A stretch of 64,000 bases of DNA from Peronospora farinosa (lineage: Eukaryota; Oomycota; Peronosporomycetes; Peronosporales; Peronosporaceae). Positions 10,915-21,600 of the stretch are shown here, piece after piece. Under the pieces are notes generated by a model. That model was not told the DNA's origin. It saw only the letters and a program-made list of their open reading frames with translations, and searched no databases. The stretch's first letter is position 1; every line of letters starts with the position of its first letter. A program made the translations under genes and the position numbers. The stretch is taken from NCBI GenBank assembly GCA_947646735.1, contig CANTFK010000722.1, forward strand, positions 56,760 through 120,759. Reading direction: 5' to 3'.

Positions 10915-10932
10915 AAGCGTAGCAATGAGTGA
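10915..10932 (-). promoter_or_regulatory. initiator-like motif of eIF2A
   Basis: Read on the minus strand the sequence is CACTCATTGCTACGCTTC, containing the CTCATT core of the oomycete initiator. It sits immediately before the ATG at 10912, implying a 5' UTR of only a few to about fifteen nucleotides. Confidence 0.45.
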
Positions 10933-11154
10933 CATGTCACTTTTGATTGGTCCATGTATACCCATGTATACTTGGTATCCGGCTGTGCGTAAGTGCGTAC
11001 CTGTAAAACATTGTATATCATCTGACCTTAACAATTATTGTACGTACAGAATAATTATTGTTGGTGCTTTATTGAATAAAATCATGCGTCAAAAAATATA
11101 TATTATTGTTTTTTAATATCATTATTGTATTAGAAATTGGAATAAAGTGATTCC

Positions 11155-13617
11155 ATGCTCGTGAGGAAGGGCGTTGGTGGGAAACGACATCGCGCTGGAC
11201 GACGGCCAAGTCCCGTATGGTCCTTTTTTACCGAGATCCGGACAGCTGATAATAAAGTGTATGCCCATTGTAATTTCTGTCCCAAACGTCTTGCGGCTGT
11301 GGCTTCACGCATGCGACAACACGTACTGACCAAGTGCTCGCATGCACCGACGGACATTAATCGATTATTGGATGAAGCAATTGCGACTAGTGCCACAAGC
11401 GAATCGGTGGTACCAATTAGTATCGATAGTACAACAAATGGTGGCTCAGTAGCTGTTACAGACTTGGAGATTCCTCGAGATTCAGAGACGATTGTAGACT
11501 CGGTTTTATCGCCGTTTGTTGTTAAGAGACGGAAGAATTCGATGGAAAAACATCATGATATGAGACAACAAGGTGAAGCTTCAGATGAGGAGGACAATGG
11601 GTCGATATTGAGTCAAGAGAATACGACGATGTTCAAGGAGCAAGTTGAAGAAACTGTTGCTCAAAATGAAGTGGATGTCGTGGACGATCAAAGACACGAT
11701 CAAGTGGAAGATAATGAAGACGATGCAGTCGGTCGTGTGTATCAGAAACTCGTGTTGGCTTGTGTGCTGAATGATATTCCTGCTACGTTCGTGGAGGACG
11801 AGGCACTGATAGAAGCGTTCGCGTTGGCACGTCCTGGACTACCGCGACTGTCGGCGGAGAAGGCTCAGACGACAGTGTTGCAGGAACTAGCAGATGAAGT
11901 GACCAAGAAAATGGAGCAACAAGTGGCAAGCTGTGAAGTGCTCACTCTTGTGTATAGACACGTTAAAAGGAGCCATACAGGAAACGATACAGGAACGTCG
12001 TCAAAGTGGTGCGATCGATGGGTAGGTGTGGATGAACACCGCAAGGTCTTTCCACTCAAGGAAACGTATCAGGAGGTCGAACCATTATCATCGTGTATGA
12101 CAGATGAAAATTCTTGTAGATATTGCACATCACGTGAAGCATTTGATACCGTCGTGTCGACCTATCGCCTCAGTCTGGCTCCGGAAGCGGTCTTCTGTCT
12201 TTGTTGTGATTGTCCTCAAGTGTATCAGCAATTGCGTTTGGAACAGAAGCTGGCTCTGTCAACATCCATCCAAGACGCGGACACCGTGAGTCAACTTGCT
12301 GCCAAGTCAAAAACACAAATGCTGTTGAGCACGTGTCTAGTTCGTCTGTCTTTTGTACTGCGCAAGGAATTGCTAAACACATTCCCCGCAATCATTGATC
12401 TACTCAACAAAGCTATTTTTCTTGGTCACAGCGTGTCCAAGATTACATCACTACAACCACAACTGGAGAACCTGCTGGAATCATCAAGCTGGGATGCCGT
12501 ACCCCGACTAGTCAAGCGTATGGTGTACCTGGAGAGTGATATTCGCCGATATCAAGCAAAGGTTTCTGTACCTGCTGCAGAAGTTGCTTCATTCTGGAAC
12601 AAATTGCGTGTTGTGGACACGTTGCTTACGCCGTTTAATTGGATGCTGGCGCTCAGTGAAGCCAGAGAAGCGACGTCTGCGCAGTATATTGTACTTTGGC
12701 TGTGGTTGCTTGCAATCGTGGAATCCACGACGTCGTCATTGCTTCCAGAGCAAGAGAAGGAGTGCTTTGTATCCACTGTTATGTCTTTCATTGGACATCA
12801 CATTGACTCGCATGAGCTTGTGTGCATGTTCTTGGATCCTCGCGTCGCTGGCGCTGGGCTTTCGATCTCTGGCAAGCGGCGTGTAAAATCAATGGTCGTT
12901 CAAGTAGCTGAGCGCGTGTTTCCCAGTGAAGGATTCGGCACTGGTGCTGCTCGTTCTCAGCTGCTAAACCAACTGAGTGATTATGCAGAGAAGACTGGTA
13001 GTTTTGCCGATGTAGTTGCGTGGGAAATGAGTGCGGGTCGACCTCCAAAATTGTTCTGGAACGACTTTGTAGAAGACGCACCGCATTTGGCTCGCGTGGC
13101 ACGCGCTGTGATTGCCGTCACGCCGTACGCACAGACAGCGACCGAGTCGTTGAACCTTCCACTCCCGACAAAAGAATTCTCGTGGGAACAAACGTTTGCA
13201 GTGCAGCAATTGAAGTTTCAGGCTCGAAAGACATCACCTCAAAGCACTAGTGGTCTTGAGCAGTATCACTCGTTGTTATTCCCTCCTTCTCCGTTAACAC
13301 AAGGCAGCGTATCGGATGGTACGCTCTCAGTTGAAGTGGACAAGGCTCTTCGAGTCAACAACAACACGCCACGATGGTCTGTAAGCGATGAAACCGAAGT
13401 CGAGGCGATCGTCACGCATCAATTGAGTTTGATACTAAAGGTAGGCAGTGACCATGATATCCATGTCAACCAAGTGCTGTCTACACCACCAAAACAAACA
13501 GCACAAAACAACGTGAGTCTCTCGTGGTTTGCATTTCAATCCATCAACGATCTCAAGACCTTGGAACAAACTGTCAAAAATTTCATCTCATGTCCCCCAA
13601 CCGTCAACATCATCTAA
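11155..13617 (+). CDS. BED zinc-finger, hAT-transposase-derived protein
   Basis: Intronless ORF of 820 aa. Residues ~18-62 form a BED-type finger (VWSFF then AHCNFCPKR then RMRQHVLTKC). An acidic, low-complexity linker follows to about residue 190. The remainder has hAT transposase features: a SFW/LWxWLLAIVEST helical region, MFLDPRV (hAT LDPR motif) near residue 560, and near 640 PKLFWNDFVEDAPHLARVARAVIAVTPYAQTATESL, equivalent to the hAT dimerisation motif PxxWW...L...A...ix..ps..aER, with the ER/FS residues replaced. The frame is fully open, sits among housekeeping genes and has no visible terminal inverted repeats. This suggests a domesticated DNA-binding protein rather than an active transposase, but copy number elsewhere is unknown. 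Confidence 0.75.
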   Translation: MLVRKGVGGKRHRAGRRPSPVWSFFTEIRTADNKVYAHCNFCPKRLAAVASRMRQHVLTKCSHAPTDINRLLDEAIATSATSESVVPISIDSTTNGGSVAVTDLEIPRDSETIVDSVLSPFVVKRRKNSMEKHHDMRQQGEASDEEDNGSILSQENTTMFKEQVEETVAQNEVDVVDDQRHDQVEDNEDDAVGRVYQKLVLACVLNDIPATFVEDEALIEAFALARPGLPRLSAEKAQTTVLQELADEVTKKMEQQVASCEVLTLVYRHVKRSHTGNDTGTSSKWCDRWVGVDEHRKVFPLKETYQEVEPLSSCMTDENSCRYCTSREAFDTVVSTYRLSLAPEAVFCLCCDCPQVYQQLRLEQKLALSTSIQDADTVSQLAAKSKTQMLLSTCLVRLSFVLRKELLNTFPAIIDLLNKAIFLGHSVSKITSLQPQLENLLESSSWDAVPRLVKRMVYLESDIRRYQAKVSVPAAEVASFWNKLRVVDTLLTPFNWMLALSEAREATSAQYIVLWLWLLAIVESTTSSLLPEQEKECFVSTVMSFIGHHIDSHELVCMFLDPRVAGAGLSISGKRRVKSMVVQVAERVFPSEGFGTGAARSQLLNQLSDYAEKTGSFADVVAWEMSAGRPPKLFWNDFVEDAPHLARVARAVIAVTPYAQTATESLNLPLPTKEFSWEQTFAVQQLKFQARKTSPQSTSGLEQYHSLLFPPSPLTQGSVSDGTLSVEVDKALRVNNNTPRWSVSDETEVEAIVTHQLSLILKVGSDHDIHVNQVLSTPPKQTAQNNVSLSWFAFQSINDLKTLEQTVKNFISCPPTVNII

Positions 13618-13706
13618 AATTGAGTATTACATTCAAAACACTCCACCAACTCACGTGTCAAAATTGCTTCCATGCCAGAGATTTGACTTGCATTTTTGAC
13701 AACTTT

Positions 13707-14048
13707 CTACGTGAGCACAGGCTTCGGTCTGGACGCAAATATGACACGCGTGCGAGCAATTCCGACCACCTCGTACTTTGTAGTTGACTCTGCATCTCCC
13801 TCTTCGTCCATAGCCACGTCAATCTCGCTCTCTTTGTGTAAAATGGCAAAAGGAGTCGACAAGTTCATGACTTTTCCCGTCAGCACGTGATTTCCAATAC
13901 GAAGCGTGAGTGTTTCTCCCTGTCCGTAACGAAGTGTCCCAATATCCAGTCCACGTAGATCTAGTGACTCCATGGGAAGTAAATCGCCCTGAAACTCGAG
14001 CAAACTCCACTCTTGGAGTGCTTTATTTACGACCACGGGCACTAGCAT
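13707..14048 (-). CDS. CTF8: chromosome transmission fidelity protein 8 (CTF8)
   Basis: 113-aa protein starting at the ATG at 14048. Characteristic CTF8 features are visible in order: EWSLLEFQGDL near the N-terminus, GTLRYGQGETLTLRIGNHVLTGK in the middle, STPFAILHK, and the C-terminal TKYEVVGIARTRVIFASRPKP block. The length fits the family (~120 aa). CTF8 joins DCC1 and CTF18 in an alternative RFC clamp loader that loads PCNA and supports sister-chromatid cohesion in the nucleus. No intron is needed. It converges with the BED/hAT gene (88 nt apart) and diverges from the acyl-CoA-synthetase-like gene over about 176 bp. Confidence 0.9.
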   Translation of the reverse strand: MLVPVVVNKALQEWSLLEFQGDLLPMESLDLRGLDIGTLRYGQGETLTLRIGNHVLTGKVMNLSTPFAILHKESEIDVAMDEEGDAESTTKYEVVGIARTRVIFASRPKPVLT

Positions 14049-14096
14049 TTTCTTGGTTGGTTGTTGCAAAAAGTGTCAAAATTATCCGGTAATTTT

Positions 14097-14124
14097 GACC
14101 ATTTCGACCATTTCGACCATTTGG
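14097..14124 (+). promoter_or_regulatory. three tandem GACCATTTC repeats in divergent promoter
   Basis: A 9-bp unit, GACCATTTC/G, is repeated three times between CTF8 and the acyl-CoA-synthetase-like gene. The same TTTCGACCAT string recurs at 14217-14227, spanning the ATG at 14225. Confidence 0.5.
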
Positions 14125-14224
14125 ACACTGCTGTCTGTTGTGGACCACGTCACGTCTTTATTTTTGACATCCGTCTGAACCGCCCACTTCATATCCGACC
14201 GCTTCATTTTTGACATTTTCGACC

Positions 14225-15411
14225 ATGTTTGCTCTCGTGCGCTCCAAGGACCTCCTTCTACATGGAATTAGAGGCATTCGCTCTGTCAGTACCATAAGTG
14301 CTGCATTGGATGAAGCGGTGGCTCGTCTACCACATAAAGAGGCATTGCGTAGCGTCAAACAGGACGTTCGTTGGAGCTTTAACGAATTAAATGCCCGTGT
14401 CGAAGAACTGGCGAATGGATTCTTGGACTTACAGTTCGAAACAGGTGACGTTGTGGCTCTATGGCTCCCTATGAGTGTCGAAAATGTGGTGACGCAGCTT
14501 GCAGTGGCCCGTGCGGGTCTCACACTGGCCGTGATCGAGCCACAAGTAGCAAAAGCCGAGGAACTCGCGTTTATCCTGCAGGACAGCAAGGCCAGTGGTC
14601 TAGTCTTTGAGCCAAAACAGGCTGGTCGTAATCAGACGGAGATTGTGCAAAGTCTATTCCCGGAACTTGCTACGTGTACGGTCGTAAATGGCATTTTTGA
14701 CATGTAGTTTTTGACAGCCATGCTTGGCTGGACAGTTTGATTTTTGACATATATGCGGTGACGTTCTTTTTTGACATAGTTCGGAACCGGATGGAGGTTT
14801 TTCGTCCCAAGAATTTTCGTCATTTGCACAGTGTGATTACTACGAGCTGGGAACCGACGGAAGGGATGATTAATCTTAGTGGAATGATGGTGAATTGTCC
14901 AGAACCATACGCTATGAAGGCTGTAGCCAAGACGTTGAGTGACAAGACACCACTTGCTGTCACGTACTCGAGTACGTGGCTGTATTTTTGACATCGAATA
15001 TTTGTTGCTAATTGCTGATGAATGGGATGATATTCTTGTTGTACGTGCAGAGATGGAGGGGCAAAATCCCAAGAAGAGTGAGGTACTTACCCATGGTGAT
15101 GTCTTGAAGCGCGCCGAGACGCTAGCTAAGAGGTTCACAAGCAATGTTTTGGAGGTTGTTGATGCCTTGTGGTGAAGCTAAGCTGTTTTTTCTGAATTCT
15201 TGACGCCTGTAGCTTGAAGCTGACTGCCACGGACAAGATTCTACTCACGGGTGAAAAGACTGGTCTGTCTCTTGGTCCGTTCGCTGCCATTACCCAGAAC
15301 TCGCAGATTGTACTATCCACGGAGTTTACCAAGGAAGCCGTGCAGCAGGCCATTGAGGCGGAGCACTGCAGTATCGTAGGCAGCGGACTTGAGAATTTCA
15401 AGCGCGTGTAA
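14225..15411 (+). CDS. truncated acyl-CoA-synthetase-like protein, probable mitochondrial pseudoenzyme
   Basis: Four exons (14225-14675, 14780-14971, 15051-15132, 15213-15411) give 307 aa; introns are 104, 79 and 80 nt and all phases match. The N-terminus (MFALVRSKDLLLHGIRGIRS) looks like a mitochondrial presequence. It continues as the N-terminal part of an AMP-binding acyl-CoA synthetase (ALRSVKQDVRWSFNELNARVEELANGF, GDVVALWLPMSVE, LAVARAGLTLAVIEP). At the position of the ATP-binding loop (YTSGTTGxPKG) it reads VTYSKMEGQNPKKSEVLTHGDV, so the conserved Ser/Thr/Gly loop is lost. It ends where the A4/A5 region and catalytic C-terminal lobe should follow. Coding quality is good and all introns splice in frame, so I infer a real gene without synthetase activity rather than debris. 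Confidence 0.65.
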
Positions 15412-15655
15412 ATTGAAGGCGCTACGATGCATCATCACTTCTAACTATCTACTGAGTAGATGAAGAAATGAACAAACATGAAGCGAGAGTGGGTAAACGA
15501 AGCGACTGTGTTCTTGCTTCGTGAATATTTTGGCTGTAGTAATGTTGTATCTCATCGCTTCCATGAGCGAACTGAGCTCTTTCCCTTGCAGGTATGGACG
15601 CATATGCATGAATTTGCTATGATGAACACACGAAAGTTTGCTTCACAGTCTAGTC
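15412..15655. other. convergent 3' spacer
   Basis: 244 bp between the acyl-CoA-synthetase-like gene and the HECT ligase gene, which converge. No further gene is supported; a 62-codon frame at 15478-15666 lacks any recognisable feature. Confidence 0.5.
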
Positions 15656-18600
15656 TCAAGCCATGAGAATGCCACCAAGACCAAACGTGATGGTAGCAAG
15701 CAGCATGGAACGCATCGTCTCGCGCGATGTGTAAGGCGGAAGCTCGACGGAGAAGAAACACGTGTGAGCAACCGGTAGGCTGCGCGTGGCGTCACGACCT
15801 CCTCTCTTGGACAGCTTAAAAGGCTGTGGCCACTTACCGCGTGGCAGACGACTTCGGCCCCATGCGAAGCGCACAAAATCTGCGCGTTGCTCATCGGAAA
15901 ACTTCCCAAGAGCCTCCCAAAAGAGCAGCACTGTTGGATCGTCCTCAGAGTAGCCGTCATAACGCGTGTGTCTCTGCCAGAGATCCAAATCGATTCTCGG
16001 CGAGCCGCACGTGAGTATCTCAAGTTCCTGCCACGTTAGCAGTGTCAACACACGGCGAGGGAATAGCATCGCGAAACCTTGGGCCATAGCAGCTACCTGT
16101 GCACTGCATTCCTCCAAACGTGCGAGCTCTGCAAGACGACAATACTCCAATCGGTTGTGGAACCCCACCGTGACATGACGGCCACCTGGCACAAGTTCGA
16201 TATTTTCTCCTGTGCATGACGAGGCAGTAAAACGCAACTCAAGACCAGCAAAGGCCGTAGCGAATTCTTCCTCCGTGGAGATGCCATCGTTATCACAATT
16301 AGCAATGCCGTCCAGCATTTGGATAAACATGGTATCGGTGTCTTCGAGATCAGCGCGCGTGAGCGTTTGGCCCAACAACTGCTTCCACACTAGTGATGGT
16401 AGCATGAACGGAAAGTCACCACGCGTACGCAGTGAAATTCCCAGAAGCTGGCCAACGAAAGCGAACATTTGTATGGCAACTGGAGACGTGCACTTGGGGT
16501 TAGGCAAATACATTCCTCGGTTGTTGCCAATGTCGTGCTGGCCGTTGGGGCACAATACGAACAATCTGAAATGTGAAGAAAACAAGTCGTCGACGATGGA
16601 TGTGGCACCCTCACGATACACTCCACCCCAGTCCACACCTTCCTCACCGCGAAACTTGACGCTGAAAAGTCGACCTTTGCTATCAATCTGACGCCTTAAC
16701 AATGCCGGGTCTACCTGATGCAGCTGGCGGAACGCCTGCGCGAAGAAACATTCAGACACAGACGGCTCCACTTCGCGGTCGTCACGCGATTCGAGCGCCT
16801 GCATTCGGTCCAGTGTGATACGCGCTGTCTGCTGTTGCGAGTTTCCACTGGAAATCTCTCCTGGAAGATTCGTAGCTTCAATTGCAGATTCCACCAGTGC
16901 GCTCTTCACGTCGAAGAAGATGCAATGGCTCAGCTGACGCAACCGGTGTGCTATCGTCCACGGCGATTTTGTGTCGCGTAGGTCAAGCAATGACAAGCAG
17001 TGCTGTAGGCTCATGTTGAAATACTTCAACAACGCAAATCGAAGTTGTAGCGACTCCAGTGACAGGTTCAATATCTGCGAGCAGCGCAGCCCATCAACCG
17101 TTTGATTGAGCTTGATATCTACTGGCTGTAGATCCACAGAATGCCGCGTCGTCGTTGGGGTGGGTGACGATAGTGACGCTGTAGGTTCCACGTGATTGTT
17201 GACCCAATCCACGAGCTGTGAGTCCATTGCTTCCGTCCAGCACTCTTCATTCGAAGAGCCATTTGAACCTTTTTGCAGTAGCACAAGCCGTTGGAGAATG
17301 TGCTCCATGTCCTTAACAGTTGCGCACGAAATCTGTTTCTCCTTCGAAATGCCAGGAGCATTTACCGTTGCTGCAAAGCCAAAGTGATCCCCGGCGTTTT
17401 CATTCGCATGGAACGTGTACTCCAGATGATTTCCATCATAAGAAATGGCACGTTTAGGCCACCCATTCTCCACATACGTTCGGTTGCTACGGATATCCTT
17501 TGTTGGCTCACCGGCACCGTCGTAACGAGAATCAATCATAAAGCTGGCTAAATCGAGCCTCGACATTGCTTGACCTACTTGACAAGGCGCTAGTGAACAG
17601 CGTGAGTCGAACGTTACCCAGAGAGATTCAGCACCTTCAAACACAACGACGCCATTTAGCTGGGAGCCAGAAGCGTACGGATGGGAACTTTCGATGACTA
17701 TGGAGGACCCATAGACCTCCAGCCATATCGCAACCAAGATATGTTGAGGCAGATTAGACGTTTGCCCAAGCAGAAATTCTGTGAGCACCGACACATCATT
17801 CAGACTATCTCGCGCGCGTTTTTGCTTAAACGGCACAGGCAAATCAAATGGTGCAGCTAGAAGTGGTGCTGATGTTACGCTGATGCCAGCAAGCTTGCGT
17901 TCGAAGACAGACGCAGCGGAGGAGATTATCATGGATAATTCCACTAGTTGCAATAAGTGTGCTGAGAGAAACACCTTGCCACTTGCTCTATCGACCTCAG
18001 CACATGTCAATGCTAACCGGGAGATCGATTCCAAAGCGCCCAATTCGGGTATTGCATCAACCGGGAATAGCTCAGAGTGGTACAACAATTGCTGAAGCAA
18101 GCGCACAACGCGGCCTTTATACGGAGCTCCTGGTGAGCGCAGGTAGCGTACAAGGGCATCATAGATGTTGCGATTGTGTACGGCTCCATGGGCTACCAGC
18201 TCCGTCGCGTCATTAAGCAAAAGTTCCAGCAGCCAGCATGCCCACTCCAGCGATGGGTTTGTCAGCACTTCAGACTCTTTCGTCCAACGGACATTAGTCA
18301 TGGGCTTTACTTGAAAGCGATAACCATAGCCATTATCTTTTGTAACGTGTTCTTCCGAAGCCGTAAAGCGGAACCAAAATTGATGCGAATGGATAATCAC
18401 ATCCGGCAGAAGATGGCCAGAAGCCGTCATGGCATTGTCTACCATCCCGATGCGATCCTCACACTCCGGGTCCGCGAAGAAAGTCAACTTTGCCTTGGGT
18501 CCCAATCGACAGCGACGGTCAAACACAATACGTAAGCAACGATAAGAGCTGTCAATCCTTACAGCTCGAGCGTACTCGGATCGCCCGAAGTATGGATGCA

Positions 18601-21600
18601 ACGATTGGAACTCCTGGACCGCTGACACCTCGCCTGCACCATCTTCCGCCATTCGCGTAGACTCTACAAAGTGACTGACGCACTCCTTGACCAGCACACT
18701 AGATAGTAGGCCGTCGTGGCCATCAACTCTACCACCCAAGTATGCACTAGTAAGCTCCTGTGCTTCTAGGTCGGACGGTTGGTGAATTATTCTCATGTAA
18801 TTAGATGCGTCTTCACTCTTTCTTTCACCAACTAGCCATCCATCATGCCTTGCTTCTGCCGAGTCCATACGCGCAGTTGTCACAGGCGATGCTTCGATGG
18901 ACATCGCGGTAGCTCGCCTCAGCTCTTCATCGTCGCCTCTTTCACTGTATTCAGCAACTCCAGGAACCGAATGACAAATCGATACTACACCACTAAAATC
19001 CGTTCGATCTTCAGCTTGTTTTGCGACACGAGAGCGAGGTCGAGGTGACTGTAATCCGAAATTCTTGACCTTTCCCCTTCGTGCTTCTTCACGTAGTAGT
19101 TTCAGCGTTAGCTTCTGCATGCTTGCCAATAAGGAGACGGGCTGTTTAGCAACTGTTGTGCCACTTGCATGATTTCTGTTTGGTAAGCCATTGGCGTCCG
19201 GGGGCTTGATAGAATTCATTTCGGAGGCAGACACCATCTTGAGGAGATTTACGAACTGACGCGGACCTCCAACAACACTAAAAATTTCACTCGCAAGCGA
19301 AGACGATAGCAATGAAGGCTTATCTTCGAGGGCATGAACATTATCAACGTCCTTCATCCCTGGCACCTTCGGAATTGAATCCTCAAGAGAAGCGAAAGCG
19401 CAGAGTAAAGCTGTAATAGCACGTCGGGCATAATACGTAGAAAGAGCATTCTCCGTTCTCGTTGCGACGCGATGTATGCTTTCCACACCCTCTAGAGGCT
19501 CGTCAAAAATCCTTACAATTCGACGCAAGTCACGCGGGGAACAAAATTCGTCCTCGTACGCGCCAGACTCCGTGTTCAAGAAAGTTATCAGCACACCGTC
19601 ATCAGGTGAATAGCGCCTGTAGACACCTGTTCGTCCACTAGCAACTGCTTGTTGAACTGGGCCACAGTCACTTGTTACCGTCAAGAGGACGTTTGGAGTT
19701 AAATACTCCGGATCAAGAGGCGAGAAGGCTGTTACACTCACATCACGGGCTGCTACAGCCCCTGCGTTAAGCTTTAGAGAACCGGGCGCTAATATTGGAG
19801 CTAGGGTCACTGCCATTGCATCAGCGCTTGGCGTGTAAGGTACCTCTCCACTTCGTGTTGATGTAGTAGAGCCCAAATATTCGGCAGCTATAGCGTCTTG
19901 GCGGCTGGTAGACGTTACAAGCGGGTCGGGCTGATCAATTTCTTCCATAGCCGCCCGGTCTTCCAAAACAACAGTTCTCGCCGCCAAAAATGCGTCGGTC
20001 AGCAGATCTAGCGAATCAAACTTTTCGATATAGCTACTGCCGTGTTCCATTAGCCACTCCATAGCACGATTGGGATCGCTGTTCGACAGCTCCAAAGCGC
20101 ACAACGCAAGACAATAAGGCATTCCAGAGATACTTTGCAGCTCTGTCGCCTTCGTTTGGATTGTCAGACCTGAAGTCCCATCTGCTCCATCAGCCAACCC
20201 ATGAGCCGCGATACTTGCCCGTGCTAAGCGTTGTGCTTCTAGACGTTCCTGGTACGTTGCTGCGCCGTCACCCATCAGCCATTCAACTGCCAAATTAGGG
20301 TCATCACGGGAGTGTTCCAATGCAGCCATGCATAAGTCAAATTCAAAACCCATAGCAGCCAGCGTCGACGCAAAACCTCTACGGACGCGATGAGCTTCTG
20401 TTTCTTCTTCGGCAGGGTCATCGTTTACTTCAACGTCGCTAGAATTTGGAAGTGCTATTGATTCAGACGCGGCAAGTGCTGGGGCTATAGGTTCCTTCAG
20501 CCCGTGAAACATTGCTTTGCCGAGTGGAGTCGAGGACTCTATCAAACGACACAAAATCATTCGACCTCGCTCTTGAAGCAATGGCAGACTGAGAAAGCTG
20601 TCAAGACTTGTTGGAGTTAAAGCAAATCGAAGCAGATTCTGGGCCATGGCATCGTGAGCAAAACTTTTTGTCACAAGAACTGAATGGCGCAAAAGAGGTT
20701 CTAGAGCCAGCAACGCACGAGAGCGGATTTGCAATCTCCATAAGCTGTCAAATTCCTTCAAAACACTTGTTTCCTCCAAAGAAGTGAGCTGTAGAATCAC
20801 AGGCATCATGTCCATAGACAGTGGCACGACCGTCGATGATAAGAAGATTTCTTCAGTCGGAGAGAGAGTTGACAGCTTCACATCTTGTACATTGTGACTG
20901 GGGTCGAAGTCCACATCTGACGACATAGGGTGAAAGATAACACGAACTGTAGAAGCGTGCGGATTCATCTCGATCAAAGTTGCATTCACATAATTTTCAC
21001 TGCCGTCCGAGGCAATCTCGGTCCCGCTACTGTTAGTACCTTGAGTAGTGACCGCAACTTTTCCGCCAATTCGAATACAATCCGAATGAGTACCAAGCAC
21101 AGAAAGAGCCCCGACAGCTCGAATGATTGCTGCCCGGATCCTGATATCGGAAGGATCTGCGTTTCTCATCATCTCTGGTGACCAAGAATCAGAATCATGA
21201 TTTTTCCTGGCCAGAATCGGGGTGATGTTGCGAATTGCATTGCATAAGTTCTCTGCTACTTCTTGCTTCCAGTGCTTTTCCATCAGTAGAAGCCGCAACA
21301 AAGCCACACTTTCCGAGGCCATCACCAGAGAGATTTCACCAGAACGAAACCCGATTGGGTTGCTTAATGACTCTGACGATGTAAACGAATTGTCTTTGTC
21401 TGCATTTCCAGCCTGTGCACTACTTGCTGGGACTTTGACTGCGTGGGTCGCCATAGGTGCAGCTGTACTACACACTGACTCAGCCACTTGATTAAGCAGC
21501 AGATCGATCAACACGGACTCGGACCCAAGGACGGCACCAACGTCGGACGGCTTGACACTACAACAAATTCTGCGAAGAAGCAGTTTGATAACACGCTGGG

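Larger units (their letters stand above)
13693..14994 (+). repeat. cluster of eight TTTTTGACA motifs
   Basis: TTTTTGACA (mostly TTTTTGACAT) occurs at 13693, 14161, 14207, 14694, 14708, 14741, 14768 and 14985. Four copies fill the first intron of the acyl-CoA-synthetase-like gene, one is in its second intron, two are in the CTF8/ACS divergent promoter, and one is just past the CTF8 stop. None is in coding sequence. Confidence 0.7.
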
